A stretch of DNA of 64,000 nucleotides from Paraescarpia echinospica (GCA_020002185.1 CM034542.1:53847858-53911857), one strand, 5' to 3'. Positions 11,661 through 23,995 are shown, counted from the stretch's first letter. The notes: generated by a model from the sequence alone, not told the origin. Made by a program: numbers and translations.

Positions 11661-13026
11661 ATTAAAAAATATCATTATTATATGAAAAACTTCCTTCATT
11701 AATACATTATGCCATTGTTCTAAGCTGAACAATAACATTTTAAATTACTAGAATCATACTCTGTGGCAAGAATACTGAGTAATATGTATTTTGATTTAGA
11801 GATTAGAAATTGTAATACAGGTCTACTATACCTGTATAAATGATTCTGCTAAAACAGAACATGTCAGAACACTTATTATATTATTTCATAATGTTACAAA
11901 AAAACTGCTAGCAATGCAATTCAGGATGTAATAAGTATATTAAATTAGCTTTAACTTGTATGTAACAAAAGTATGTGGGATGTTGGTCTCACGTACAATT
12001 TTTTTGGGAAATGCATACCCTTAAATGAAAAAAACCCTGTGATATGGTGCTGCCCTCTGCTGATCATCATGTAATACTGACAACACTAGCCGACGGATAT
12101 TGCCGAAGCTGCTCACGGAAACACCGAACGTTTGAAATTGAAGGGTGGGTGTCTTCTAAGCTCTAGGGACACAACAGTGGTGCTTTTCTTTACGTATTTT
12201 AAAAGTAGAAAATAATGTAATAGATTATCTTGGCAAAACGACAACAAATTTACATTTTCACAAGTATGGGAACGAAACAACAGCTGTTTTCATTGTAATT
12301 TTTTACATTACATTAAACTCCCTACAATGTCGTTCTAGATATAAACAGTTTATTATATTACCTTTAATTTGATGCATCACATTAATAATCTAAACCTAAA
12401 CGCAAAGCCGGGACGCGTCAAAGCGATCGGACGCAAATCACCCGACATGTAGCAGCTTCAAAGCCCGCTTGTGTAATAACTGTTTCAAGTTGCAGCAAAA
12501 TCAATAATCCTAAAAATACTAATGATGTCAATGTAATTTTATTCAAAATAAAAAAATTATGATCAATGCGTTGTTACGTGGAAACAAGTTGAAAGTCGGC
12601 AAAATCTTACGGATTCTCGTCCGAATGAATTAGCGGTGCCGCGATTGAATTAGCGGTGCCGTCTGTTGACATCCGTACTACAACCCTTGTTGGAAGCAGA
12701 TTCTTGCAACTTGTAAGCAAGAGAGTAGTCCTTTAGCTTTGAAATATGTGAAGCCTGCCAAAATTAATGCATGCAACCCGGCAAACGTCATACGATTCTC
12801 TGGGTATGATGCATTATAGTGAAATTAAAAGTGACTTGTGAACGTGATTTTAATTTTAGTAACATACATTGATACCTGACTCAATAATTATTAGGCTATA
12901 CCAGGCTATAAACGTGACAATAATAAAGTTATACTCTGTTGTCAGTGTTGTCTGTTAACTGTTGACGTTGTCGTTGTGCTGAACTGAAGTTGAACTTGAA
13001 TAAATTATTAAAATTACACTACTTAC
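11661..13026. other. Non-coding region, with a 19-bp direct duplication near 12626-12662
   Basis: No gene seen. GAATTAGCGGTGCCG occurs twice about 19 bases apart near 12626-12662. Otherwise AT-rich unique-looking sequence, possibly a 5' UTR intron of gene A. Confidence 0.4.
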
Positions 13027-13315
13027 TAGCCTTAGGCATGTTAGGTCTACGTAACTGATAAAACAATAAATAGTTACACAATTGGCGCACCTGTTCGAAT
13101 CTTGGCTGTGAACACTTAGCGATGTTCTTGTCTTGATCAAACACTAGCTGCGACAAAGACGACGAACGCCGGCAGACGTAAGCGGCTGTTTCCCTTTTTA
13201 AAAGCAATCGACAATCGCCAATGGCAATGCGCGATGCAGCGCTCGTCCTGTCAGTCTCGATTTCACACCTGTCAGCATTAAAATATGTCTTGTTATTCGT
13301 GAAAGAAACATACAT
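13027..13315 (-). promoter_or_regulatory. Candidate 5' non-coding exon / promoter of gene A
   Basis: On the minus strand a consensus donor, GTAAGT, follows base 13027. The sequence just upstream is richer in GC and CpG than its surroundings and has a CCAAT-like motif near 13219. A first exon here would be spliced to 9793, leaving the ATG of the next exon as the start. An open frame runs through the segment, but it is not in phase with the coding exon and matches nothing I know. Gene B has a similar donor about 3 kb upstream. Confidence 0.3.
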
Positions 13316-13998
13316 ACATTGGTAAATGTTTAGAAAACGTATTCCTTCAAAATAAACAATATTTTGGTTATATTTGCCTTAAAATTGACGCGAATATCAG
13401 ACGACGATTGGAACATACCAGCAGCGTTCTTACACAACGAGTCTTCTGACGTAAACATATCGGCGCATGCATATTTATTACCTCACCAAAGTCAAGGTCA
13501 TGGAGGCTGGCAGGGTGCCAAAGGCCATGTTGACCAGTCGGATGCTACTTTTAGTCTCTCTGCAGCGTCCGCACGCCGGTATATTATGCGTTGCACGTGC
13601 AATTATTGTGTGTCCAGCATGATCTAGACCCAAGTTCTGCTATTGAATCATTAATTATCACCTGACCTATTGACAACACGAAGCAGTATCATCAACAGTT
13701 TTCGAGCTGAACTGGAGAACGCCGATTAACCTACATTATACAGCCAGGAGAATTTATTCCTCACCCCGTTCGCTACCAACATATGTCATCCTTTTATATG
13801 GTATATTTTGAATAGATTATTTCGTGTCATTTTAATAACAATAATTTTTTTAATGATGCAGTACCCAACAATGGTACTTAAATGAGACAAACAGCTATTA
13901 TATCACCGCGCAGGGTAATATGTTATTACGTTTAACTAACTATACGTTAGCATTGGCGTGGTGAATACATATTCAGTGGCTGAAGCTCACAAAAAATC
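13316..13998. other. Intergenic region
   Basis: No gene, repeat or element recognised. Short stretches of higher GC near 13490-13610 have no supporting coding signal. Confidence 0.4.
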
Positions 13999-14330
13999 TC
14001 TAATTGCACCCCAAAAACCTCCAAATGCACCACGCCCCGGCGCCTTGAGGCTCACCAAAAAAAAATCAAATAATCATTAACACAGCCCCTTGAAGCTCTC
14101 AAAAATTCCCCACCATCATGTCTAAAAACGTCCTATGGCACCCCATGAGGCTATCCAAAACCTCGATCCAACTGCACCCCCATGACGTTCTCCGAAAACT
14201 TTCAATTGCATCCCCCCGCCGAGGCTCTCCAGAAAACATATTGAGGCTCTCTGAAGACTTCCATTCCAATTGCACCCCCCCCGAGGCTATCCGAAAACTT
14301 CCACCTTGAGATTTTCCAAAAAACACTATT
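13999..14330. repeat. Degenerate C-rich repeat (GAGGCT...CCAAAA...GCACCCC motif)
   Basis: A phrase like TTGCACCCCC...GAGGCTCTCCAAAAAC...CTCC comes back about seven times at irregular 35-55-base spacing. Related phrases occur near 14975-15005 and 16245-16330, so the family extends beyond this block. Probably a decayed tandem or transposon-derived repeat. Confidence 0.5.
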
Positions 14331-14765
14331 TTCACCCTAAATTGAACCACCTTTTTAAGTTTCCCTAAATAGTGGGGGGCTAATTCTACCTATCTCCAGG
14401 TATATATCTTTTATGTTGACGGTGCTTACCTTGGTTTTATTTGCATTTATATATAGCCAGTCCAACAGTTCCTGCGTTGTTCTCGACATTTTCAAGTAAT
14501 ATATATGCAGACTTGATATCATCACTTTATCACGACTATAATTATAATCAGCAAATGCAAGATCTGTGATTTCTTCCTTTGGAAACCGCATACTTCTCCG
14601 TTCTCTGGTGGTAAAGCAAAGACCAGATTCCTTCGTTGATTGTTTCAAGACAAAGTCCAATATTATAATAAATATGTGTGGAGCTAATGCTGCTAATGTA
14701 TCAACCTGTAAAAACACGAGGGATGCCCAGTATCCGCCTAAAACATAATTTGGACATCAGTTGGC
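14331..14765. other. Non-coding spacer
   Basis: AT-rich sequence with short open frames on both strands, none resembling a known protein. Confidence 0.4.
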
Positions 14766-14770
14766 AGGAC

Positions 14771-14906
14771 ATACGCACGCACGCACGCACGGACACGCGC
14801 ACGCACGCCTATGTATGCACACGCTCTCCGTACACTTTTGGGGTACATTTTAAACGGCTGTACGTGCGTGCGTGCGTGCGTGCGTGCGCGCGCGCGCCCG
14901 CCCGCC
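14771..14906. repeat. Inverted pair of microsatellites: (ACGC)n then (GCGT)n
   Basis: An ACGC-type array at about 14771-14808 is followed after roughly 50 bases by its complement, a GTGC/GCGT array at about 14860-14906 that grades into alternating GC. The two arms can pair as a hairpin, and the GC run could adopt Z-DNA. Confidence 0.8.
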
Positions 14907-15768
14907 TGCTTGCCTGTTTGTATCATTCGTATCGGTACGTAGTGAATATTTGAGGACCTGAGATTTATCAAAAACCTCCATATTGAGGCTCTCCAGCCCC
15001 CTAGCCAAAACTATTGGGGGCTCAGTCCCCAAACCCCCAGCGGTTGGGACGCCTGTGTATGTATGTTTGCATGTATGTGTGTATGTAAGGATGCAAAAAT
15101 TGCATGCATGCATGTGTGCATGCATAAAGTGGTAGTCGCGAGAGCGGTGGCGCCTGCATTGTGGAGACGAATAATACCAATGAATAACCACGCAGGTGGC
15201 GCCACTATCCCGCGATTGACCGAATCACCGAATGAGTTCGCGTTTTACTAAGATAAGTTTATAACAAAATTCATCATTTAACAGAAACCATTTTTAAATT
15301 TAAGGAATTTTTTCAAATGCAAAAAACCGCCCCCGTACCACCGTCGACACCTGTTCCATTTTAAAAATAAAAAGCACTTGAGAGGGCATGCCCCCCAGCC
15401 TCTTCAATTGCCCCCCAGTGAGGCCAACTTCCTCAGCAAAGCCAAAGATCCAGCCCCCATCCTGCTTTGTAGGCCTACTCTTCATTAGCAACATTGGCCA
15501 TGCAGAGCAAAGTCTTGTAAGGATACTTTCAATGGCTCCAAAGGAGATTGGTTCTTAAAAAGACATTTGTTGAGGGAAGTCCTCAAACAGCAATTTTGCC
15601 AAAAGGATAAGTTCTCCCTGGGAGCAAATGCGCGAGAATATACTTTCCGGGGGGTGGGGGGCGCGTTGAAAACATATGAGGGCACTTTCCGTTGTCAACA
15701 GGGCAGTGGGTTGTCGGCACCCGGGTACAAACCATAATTTGTCCCCCTACCCACCCCAATACATATAT
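14907..15768. other. Repeat-rich spacer with GTAT/GCAT microsatellite and C/G-rich relics
   Basis: Includes a GTAT/TGCA-rich simple repeat at about 15055-15125 and phrases such as AACCTCC...GAGGCTCTCCAGCCCCC that recall the 14-kb repeat family. No gene recognised. Confidence 0.5.
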
Positions 15769-15855
15769 TACATGTTTCCTCTCCGAGCAAGCTTAACTAA
15801 TAATGCAACCGTGCAAATTGAAAATTACTTGCATATAAAATTTATACCGGTGCAT
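15769..15855 (+). repeat. Diverged copy of the start of the 4-kb duplicated unit
   Basis: About 85 bases, from ATGTTTCCTCTCCGAGCAAG to the ATACCGGTGCAT motif, match 19417-19490 and 23448-23520 with small differences. So the left end of the 4-kb unit contains an interspersed repeat. Confidence 0.7.
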
Positions 15856-16107
15856 AGGCGTCGGAACCGAGGGGGGCTTATGGGACTCCCCGATGTTGAG
15901 AGAGGAGGTTTAGCCCCCAATATTGAGTGTTTTAACAATGTTGGCGATCACCATTGCAGTTGATACGTCGTAGTAAAATTATACCAATTTGGAATAATTA
16001 GAATAAAATATCGTACTATTTTCGTTCCCCCTCCCCCCCTCCATCTTCCAACGTCACGTCTGACAGGCTCAACTCTCTCAATATTAACTAATTTCATTCC
16101 GACGCCA
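15856..16107. mobile_element. Possible short element with GGCGTCGGAA inverted ends
   Basis: GGCGTCGGAA near 15858 is mirrored by TTCCGACGCC near 16097, with C/G-rich runs just inside each end. This looks like a small non-autonomous DNA element, but the shared ends are only about 10 bases and I see no clear target-site duplication. Confidence 0.35.
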
Positions 16108-16429
16108 GTGATACAGGTTTGCGGGGCCGTTTGCCAGGTTTACTAAAAATTGTGTTCGTATTTATCGCAGGAGCATAGGTGTCAACCAAACGTGTCGAAA
16201 TATTGTAAGAGAGACCTTGACGCTTACCATAAACGTCCTACTGCAACCTCCCTTGAGACCTCCATCTGCGCCCCGTTGAGACTTCCCGAACAACTCATTC
16301 TAATCTTTCCTCCTTGTCAAGAACCGCCAGGTGAAACGGCCTTGCAAATAAATATCCGGGTTCTGAGATATATCAGTAGGGAAGTAGTTATACACAATTA
16401 AAGAATTTTCCAAATTTAATGGCCTATCT

Positions 16430-18044
16430 TCCAAACAACAAAACAAAATACGGCTATTCTTCAAGGAAGACTCGTCAGCCTCCCTAACCTCTTATCATAC
16501 AAAGACTTACGTACATACATCTCTATCATAACATTTCATAGGTTCACAAGGATTGACCAGTTCTTCAATCCTATACTATTTCATCAAAATATTCTATAAC
16601 ATAATCGCCATATAGACACAAAAGTCCAACACCCTACGACTGTTTGCGTGGCACTAGGAATGTAGAGATGCGAGAACGTAATGTTTATAATGAACGATGC
16701 CACATTTCCTCATCACCGCCAACTTGAGGATAATTTGTCCCTCAGTAGTCGAGCGAAGTAGTTCTCACTCGGTTCGTCGGGAATTCCCTCTTCGGGTGTG
16801 AATTCTCCTTTGTCGCGTAAGCCGTCTACTCTCGCACTGTTGTTACACGAGGTGTTACTCGGCATCTACCGCCCTCGAGTGCACTTTGTGAGAGTTCACC
16901 CCGTCCCGACACTACAATAAATGATAACTAGAATAATAACATATTCTTATTCCTTGGTGTGTAAACTACACCCTTCATATCATATCTTCATATCATATGT
17001 TTTTCCATCGACACCACATAATCATAATACCTACACACAAATATATGTTGCTAATGTTCGCCATAGATATATACGTATCCGGACCCAATATCCCATTAGT
17101 AATAACAACCCCACCACCTTACATATTCTTAGTCCTAACAAACACCAATAACCATTATCTGTGACACCGTAATACAACCTATGTTCGCTTCTTGTTACTA
17201 TCTAACGTTCACATAACAGAGCGATGATTCGCCACCCCGCCTAAATCTTGAGATACCAGTATCATTGCGCTGACCATATTTATTTATTATTGACCACACC
17301 CTTTGGCACAATTATAACAATGTAAAAACCAGATGGTTAAGCTAATACCTCTAATCTAACATTCACTCATAATATATATATATTCCACATACCTCCGGTA
17401 TTTCTTCTACTCTATATATGCATGGAGAAATTCAACGTCCAAACCACCTCTGGGTAAATACTTAATGTTAGCCAACCGCACCGTAATGGTTTCTCTCCAC
17501 ATAAGAGACCAGATTACATTTCATTGCTCTATCGGGTTCTGGACTCGTCTGTTCTATTCTACCTTCAAACCTCAGTACCTCGACCCTATACCTAGCATCA
17601 GTCTTGTGATCCCTGCTGATGCTGACTCCATTGTAATAATTTTAACACCAACCAATCGGTGATACTTTAAATCAACAAGTATACAATCTTCGTTATAACT
17701 ACATCCCTATACGCCGTAATATTATCCCATTTAAACTTACGTCAGTATCACCATATGTATTCATATGGAACGGCCAATCATGTTATAAATATTACACGTT
17801 GTATTCGACAATCCTCCCTGTCTACCCTAACTATAATTATATTTGCCCGGTTCTTTAAAATCTGACCTTAGGCCACCACTCCAGTTCCTTCACAGTATTG
17901 CATAACCACTGGATAGCCATTAATGGCCTATACAGGGCAACCCTGACACGAGTCAGCCAACCATAGCTTTACATTGTAACCCTAAATGCACTGTCTCGCA
18001 GACGCTACTAAACTATGTTAAGTTCTTAAAATCACAATATTGAC
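16430..18044. other. G-poor, C-rich (+ strand) non-coding block
   Basis: For about 1.6 kb the plus strand has very few G residues while C is common; several 60-base lines carry only one to five G. No gene is visible. It runs straight into the polypyrimidine tract that follows. Confidence 0.6.
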
Positions 18045-18678
18045 ACTCCTCCTCTTCCTCTTCTTCCTCTTCCTCTTCTTATTATTCCTCCTCCTCCTCT
18101 CCTTCTTCCTCCTCCTCTTCTTCTTCTTCCTCCTCTTCCTCCTCCTCTTCTTCTTCCTCCTCCTCCTCTTCTTCTTCTTCCTCCTCCTCCTCTTCTTCTC
18201 CCTCCTCCTCTCCTTCTTCCTCCTATTCTTCATCCTCCTCCTCCTCTTCTTCTTCATCCTCCTCCTATCCTTCTTCTTCCTCATCCTCCTCTTCTTCTTC
18301 TTCCTCCTCTTCCTCCTCTTCTTCCTCCTCCTCTTCTTCTTCTTCTTCCTCCTCTTCCTCCTCTTCTTCTTCCTCCTCCGCCTCTTTTTCTTCTTCTTCA
18401 TCCTCCTCCTCCTCTCCTTCTTCTTCCTCCTCCTCCTCTTCTTCTTCCTCCTCTTTTTCTTCTTCTTCCTCCTCCTCCTCTTCTTCTTCCTCATCCTCTT
18501 CTTCTTCCTCCTCCTCCTCCTCTTTTTCTTCTTTTTCATCATCTTCCTCCTCCTCTTCTTCTTATTCCTCATCCTGCTCTTCTTCTTCTTCCTCCTCATC
18601 CTCTTCTTCTACCTCCTCCTCGTCTTCTTCTTCCTCCTCCTCCTCCTCATCATCTTCTTCTTCTTCCTCCTCCTCCTG
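18045..18678. repeat. Polypyrimidine microsatellite (CTT/CCT)n, ~634 bp
   Basis: Almost every base is C or T for 634 bases, as mixed CTT, CCT and CTC triplets with rare interruptions. Long mirror-like purine/pyrimidine runs can form triplex (H-DNA). The long reading frames it creates (Leu/Phe-rich on one strand, Lys/Arg-rich on the other) are artefacts of the repeat. Confidence 0.95.
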
Positions 18679-19102
18679 ACCCTCTTCTCTGCGCCGTGTT
18701 TGTCGCAGGCGTTGACGATCACAGCACTCCGAATTCATCTGTTGTGTTTTCTAGCAGCTCTGTTATGCTCCTTCCAAACCACTTTGGCGTAGAGCGAGAA
18801 GATGAAGACAATCATATTTTACTGATCCAGTAGAAGGCAAAAGAAAGTTAAAAATAGGTAGATCAACCAGTTTTTTTTTCAGAAGAAATTAAATATATTA
18901 TTATTATTACGCACAGTCATTCACGTGATATGTGCGTGGCTGTCGTTAGTTTTTTTGTTTTATTCCACAATCGTTACATATTTAAGGGTTTAAGTTTGAA
19001 ATGTATAAATCCAGTAAGCCTTATACAGCGGTATTGTATCCGTTACCGAGTGAGTCGTCGAAGATGACATAATGAGCTTGCCTTGTGGTGGCGACCTCGC
19101 AG
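18679..19102. other. Non-coding spacer
   Basis: No gene or element recognised; short T-rich and A-rich runs only. Confidence 0.4.
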
Positions 19103-19295
19103 ACACGGCCTACGTGAGACTGACTGGAACACTCTGGACACTGCCTACGTGAAACTAATTGAACCTCTCTGGACAATGCCTACATGAGATTGACTAGATC
19201 TCTCCGGACACAGCCTATGTGAGACTGACTGGACCTCTCTGGACAATTCCTACGTGAGGGTGGTTGGACCTCTCCGGCCTACATGAGACTCATGA
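19103..19295. repeat. Minisatellite, 35-bp unit, about five copies
   Basis: A unit of the form ACAC.GCCTACGTGAGACT followed by GACTGGACCTCTCTGG repeats every 35 bases from 19103 to about 19277, with a partial copy after it. Copies vary by a few bases each. Confidence 0.8.
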
Positions 19296-19964
19296 GCGGA
19301 TCCAGAGAGGGTAGTCTAGAGAGGGGGGGGGGGGCAAAAACCTCCACAGGCGGCCGAACCAAATTCATATACTGGGTGGTCTGAGCCGAAGTTTCAGCAC
19401 GACTCCGCTGTCATGTTTCCTCTCCAAGCAAGCTTAACTGTAATGCAACCGTGTAAACTGAAAATTATAAAATCTATACCGGTACATTTAAACTTTGTTT
19501 TATCGAATTAGGCCTACTTAACCTAGGTGAAAACCAAAAGTACAGATAACTTTTTTCTTGATATGAACTGTGAACTGTTCATGGTAAAACCAATAGTGAA
19601 TCACAAATAATTAATAAACAATGAACGCATTTACAAATACAAAATTAGGTATGCGCACCAAAGAGGAATTTAGAACCAAGAGTGTGCAATTTTAAACTCC
19701 AGAAAGAAAGCCGTACGAATATTTACTTCAAGTAAATACAATTCTTACACAGTTCCCATTTTTAAAGAATGTAAATTTCTAAAGTTGAATGACATTTATA
19801 ACCTCCAACAACTTAAATTTTATTACGAATTAATCAACAAGCTTCATACACATACGACACTGACATTCACCATTATAACCACCACTCTGGCACTCCAGGG
19901 CCTACGCCGGGTTTCGAACTCCCGGTTGACTTTGGCAGCCGTCTGTCTTAATCTCGACGTCACT

Positions 19965-20095
19965 GCTTCCCAGAGAAGTCGAGATGGTGTTCGATTGAAC
20001 AGATCTGCCAAGGAGTAAAGTGTAAAGAGCTTTGAGCAGTTCTGGGGACTGGAAACTGAGCTATAATGAGAACTTACCTTTTTTAAAGTCTCCAA
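19965..20095 (+). mobile_element. SINE-like core (Deu/V-type tail), unit 1
   Basis: From GCTTCCCAGAGAAGTCGAGA through GTGTAAAGAGCTTTGAGCAG to GAACTTACC. The same core, diverged, is at 44500-44610. The layout 'TGTAAAGcGCTTTGAGCAG ... GCTATATAAGAACTTA' resembles the conserved domain of Deu/Nin-type SINEs as I remember it. No clear RNA polymerase III A and B box pair was found upstream. Confidence 0.6.
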
Positions 20096-20665
20096 TCGCA
20101 GATTTGAACTTGCGAAAAAGAGATAGGGCATAATGTTTCAATTGTTCTAAATGATATCACAGCAAGTGGTGCCTGGCTGGCCGTCTGAATACCAGCCAAG
20201 CTTAAACTCAAAAAACGGAGTTAAATCCTTATCACTAATTGTAATTATTGGAACAGAGTCTGAAAGGGGCCTCTATGGCAACAAAGGATAGATTTTGTAA
20301 GCAAAATAGGCAAATTAAAAAAAAATTACATTCCGTTGTCAAAAGCACACATTATATTATAAAAGAACAGACTGTTGAGGGCAGGCTCCAAAAAGGGCAC
20401 TTTCACAGTTAAAAAGGACAAGGTTGCTATAACATTTTAATTTCATTTCAGTTCATAGCAGGACAGCGACTTGAAAAACAAAAAGCAAAAATATAAAAAG
20501 CAACGTTTGAATAAAAAACAAGTGACTGGAGCTTCTTCACACAACTTGCAGGTCAACAGAGGTTAAATGTGCTAAGCAAAGAAAAATGTAGGATAAACTT
20601 TGCAGAAAATCAAAGGAACGTTGTAAATGCCGCCTACGGGGAAATCTACAAAAGCACCCACCCAC

Positions 20666-20668
20666 ACA

Positions 20669-20703
<35 letters not shown>

Positions 20704-20716
20704 CCGCACACACACT
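20666..20716. repeat. (ACGC)n microsatellite, unit 1
   Basis: Longer allele of the array. Its counterpart in unit 2 is 12 bases shorter and carries one interruption. Confidence 0.9.
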
Positions 20717-20864
20717 CTCTATGACAACAAAATGTCTTTGATATGCATACTGTCAGTAATTTCAGTATAGACATACGTTTTACACAACTTTTTCGGCAAT
20801 AACAACAACAACAACAATAATGGTAATAAAAACACGTTTAACATTTCTGACTAGATTGTCTACC

Positions 20865-21125
20865 CGGAATTAGCGAGCGTAGTAATTTGTAACCGGAACT
20901 GCCGAAGTCAACAATATTTGAACGTTGAAAAATGGGACATCGTTGAACATCAAAGGGTACTGCAGTTAATTCAGTCTGACTCGGTCGTATTGTCAATAAA
21001 GCTTGTTTTGAAACTGGATGTTTTGCTTACTATTTAATGTTTTGTTTACTATTTAATGTTTTGCTTACTATTTAATGTTTTGTTTACTATTTAATGTTTT
21101 GTTTACTATTTAATGTTTTGTTCAG
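20865..21125 (+). mobile_element. Retroelement-like 3' end with 19-bp repeat tail, unit 1
   Basis: An inverted, diverged copy of 20865-21045 occurs at 40045-40225, so this is interspersed. It contains CAATAAAGCTTGTTTTGAAA, which includes an AATAAA signal. It is followed at 21019-21125 by five and a half copies of a 19-bp unit, TGTTTTGYTTACTATTTAA. A polyadenylation signal plus short tandem tail suggests the 3' end of a LINE or SINE. Confidence 0.6.
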
Positions 21126-21457
21126 AACAATCAAATGGAGTTCAATATAATAATTTTGTCGCCATTTAATAGTTGTGAGTCACTCTGATCAGATGTTCCG
21201 CAACGTCAACAATAGTACAAGCAATCGACTGGTAAGTCTAAATTTGTCTATGACTTTAAATTTTCCATGAAAATGTACTTGTTTGTCCTTTATTATTGTC
21301 TTTGCACTTATAACACTTATCAACTTAGTGTTCACTTAACATTACAGTATGAACCTGTTTGTCCTCCATGGCTCTGTAGTGTTTGTCCATATATATATTG
21401 TCCACACATTGTCTTTGCACTTATGGCACTCCTAGAGTCATGTATACAGGTGATGAG

Positions 21458-21971
21458 TTAATCCTGGCATCTGCAGCTGCACAGTGCTGTACAGGTGAGA
21501 CCGAAGCCATAGCATGTGCACCTTACACAACATTCCTTCTTGCATCCACACCTGGTCAGCTGCTGACAGCTCTGTGCAATGGTTGGCAGTATTGTCCAGA
21601 AGATCTGCCACAAGTCACCATCCTTTGTCCATCCCCAGTCACCAGGAATTTGGGTTTCTGGTTGGCAGACTGTTGACTGACTCCATATGCAGCCTGGCTG
21701 GTAGGCGGCACTCTTGACATGCTGAAGGAGAGCAACTCGAGTGGAGGGGAATGGCTTCGTATGGCTCTTCGAGTCGAGACACATCGAGTCGTGCATCATC
21801 AACACCAGCAGCTGTACCGGACCTGCCATACATTATTACTACAAACTTCTTCAGGATTGCCAGATCGTCATCTTCAACCTTTGGTGGGTACTGGCTGAGT
21901 TTTATGAAGACGTCAGCAGGTAACAGAAGCTCGGTTACCCTTGGCTCGGCTCTCCCGCGCTGGCACATCAT
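21458..21971 (-). pseudogene. Frameshifted relic of a CxC cysteine-rich protein, unit 1
   Basis: Read on the minus strand, a first frame (21971 to about 21750) gives LKKFVVIMYGRSG...VDDARL. A second frame (about 21765 to 21458) gives LLQHVKSAAYQPGCIW, GDWGWTKDG, QSCQQLTRCGCKKECCVRC and TALCSCRCQD. Together they match the C-terminal end of a family of uncharacterised, probably transposon-carried proteins common in marine invertebrates and insects. That family has 'ERFVVLMYDRTS..VNDAR...P.TQAAL.QH', then 'DWGWT', then a CxC-rich tail; I recall it from experience and cannot name a database entry. The two halves are in different frames, so this copy is broken or needs splicing. The upstream bulk of the protein is absent. 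Confidence 0.65.
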
Positions 21972-22875
21972 GTCGATTTAGGTGCGGCTATCTAACTACA
22001 TCTAACTAATCTAATTTATCACATACAGGAAGCCTCTGCATGATACCCTCACCTAGTTCAGTACCCGAACCAACGCGGTTTACCGGGGTATGGCCGCTGC
22101 CGTGCACTAGCAACTACCTGGAGCCATAGGTGAGAGTTGGGTTAGTAGTGAGAACTAGTGCCAGGAGTCCATTCAGAGAATGTGACTGACTTCTGAAACA
22201 AAAGTACTACCTCTACTACCATACCCCATATATCTCATACCCCATGCACTACTACTACTACTACTACATGATGATTAATTCTATTAGTATTTTAACAGAA
22301 GGTACATGCTACACATGAAGGGAGCCTCTGGTATATTTTAGGGTTATAAATTTAACTTTTGTACAGTCAAAAACATATGATTCCACACAAAGATCATTCA
22401 AATCGGACTATTCTGTCAAATGTTATGGCAAAAATAGTATTTTATGTCGAAAAATGGCGGCCATCTTGAATAATGGCGGCCATCTTGAAATTTCCGGTGG
22501 CTAACGGGCTTCTTTTTTTTTTACAAAAAGTGGTCCCTGATGAGTATTCGTGCCAATGTTGGTACTTTCCTTATATCAGATACTTACAAAATATGTATAC
22601 TTACAAAACACTGCGCGTTTGGACGCTAGTGCGCAGCAGTAACAGTGCGTAGACAAGTTCATAGGCCAATAGGCCTATACGTGTGGTAGACCATTTCGAG
22701 CGCATGTGCGTTACGTACACCAGTATTGGCTGATGTCAATTGGGTTACATTTGTAGTATTCAAGCACGATTACTTCAATATTTATGTAATATAACAGTAA
22801 CACAACAATTCGTGTGGACTACAACCTATAAATATGTATGAATTTTGTCTAAGAAAAAAACAATCTCCCCAAAGT

Positions 22876-22945
22876 GCCGCCGCCCCCAAAAAAAAAGTGC
22901 CGCTGGGGCATTTGCCCCCATCGCCCCCTCGTTACGCCAGTGGAC
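22876..22945 (-). mobile_element. Element end of the CAGTGGCGTAACGAGGGGG type, unit 1
   Basis: On the minus strand it reads CACTGGCGTAACGAGGGGG, then GGGGGCAAATGCCCC and GGGCGGC-like runs. A 'GTGGCGTAACG...GGGGGC' end is a widespread interspersed-repeat terminus in animal genomes. Only the end is recognisable. Confidence 0.45.
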
Positions 22946-23995
22946 AAAAACAATGATAGAAGGCACGTGGGTTGAGTTAGAATTAGATGCATGCGCAAAG
23001 CACCGGTAATGTTAATTATATTGGTTTTAGTTAACGATAACATATATATATTCCGTGCATTTATGATTTGAAACATCGAAGTAAACACAATTGGAGAATC
23101 AACTGATTTCGTGGTTAGTCCCTACGTATCTAATTGATTTAATGAAGAAAATGAAACACATTTCAAATTCACGTTTGTAGAAAAATCTAATTTCTGAATT
23201 GAACAACACAAATCTATAGGAAATATAACCTTTAATGAGATTTTCATTCAGTACAATATAAATATAAGTCAATTTGTGCTTAGACAACATCATATAGTGT
23301 ACAGCAATACAACGGTTCAAATTAACACGTGCAGCCAGTTAAATAACATGCCACGAAACCTTACGCAAAAACCTCCACAGGCGGCCGAACCAAATTCATA
23401 TACTGGGTGGTCTGAGCCGAAGTTTCAGCACGACTCCGCTGTCATGTTTCCTCTCCAAGCAAGCTTAACTGTAATGCAACCGTGTAAACTGAAAATAATA
23501 AAATCTATACCGGTACATTTAAACTTTGTTTTATCGAATTAGGCCTACTTAACCTAGGTGAAAACCAAAAGTACAGATAACTTTTTTCTTGATATGAACT
23601 GTGAACTGTTCATGGTAAAACCAATAGTGAATCACAAATAATTAATAAACAATGAACGCATTTACAAATACAAAATTAGGTATGCGCACCAAAGAGGAAT
23701 TTAGAACCAAGAGTGTGCAATTTTAAACTCCAGAAAGAAAGCCGTACGAATATTTACTTCAAGTAAATACAATTCTTACACAGTTCCCATTTTTAAAGAA
23801 TGTAAATTTCTAAAGTTGAATGACATTTATAACCTCCAACAACTTAAATTTTATTACGAATTAATCAACAAGCTTCATACACATACGACACTGACATTCA
23901 CCATTATAACCACCACTCTGGCACTCCAGGGCCTACGCCGGGTTTCGAACTCCCGGTTGACTTTGGCAGCCGTCTGTCTTAATCTCGACGTCACT

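Larger units (their letters stand above)
19334..23364. repeat. Tandem duplication, unit 1 (4031 bp)
   Basis: Begins at GCAAAAACCTCC just after a G run and ends at CCTTAC, directly abutting unit 2. The two units are nearly identical throughout, with scattered substitutions and a few small length changes. Contents: an interspersed-repeat end, a SINE-like core, an ACGC microsatellite, a LINE/SINE-like 3' end with a 19-bp repeat tail, a CxC-protein relic on the minus strand and a GGCGTAACG-type element end. Confidence 0.95.

Noticed and set aside
13019..13315. 98-codon minus-strand frame as a protein-coding exon of gene A
   Set aside because: Its donor phase (1) does not match the phase-0 start of the next exon, and the sequence resembles nothing known. 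Kept only as a candidate non-coding exon.
18018..18792. Long Lys/Arg-rich and Leu/Phe-rich reading frames
   Set aside because: They are translations of the CTT/CCT microsatellite on the two strands; no unique sequence or start context supports a gene.
19880..19960. tRNA head of the SINE in the 4-kb unit
   Set aside because: CCGGGTTTCGAACTCCCGG looks like a T arm, but it has a 9-base loop, and I could not find an A box at the right distance on either strand.
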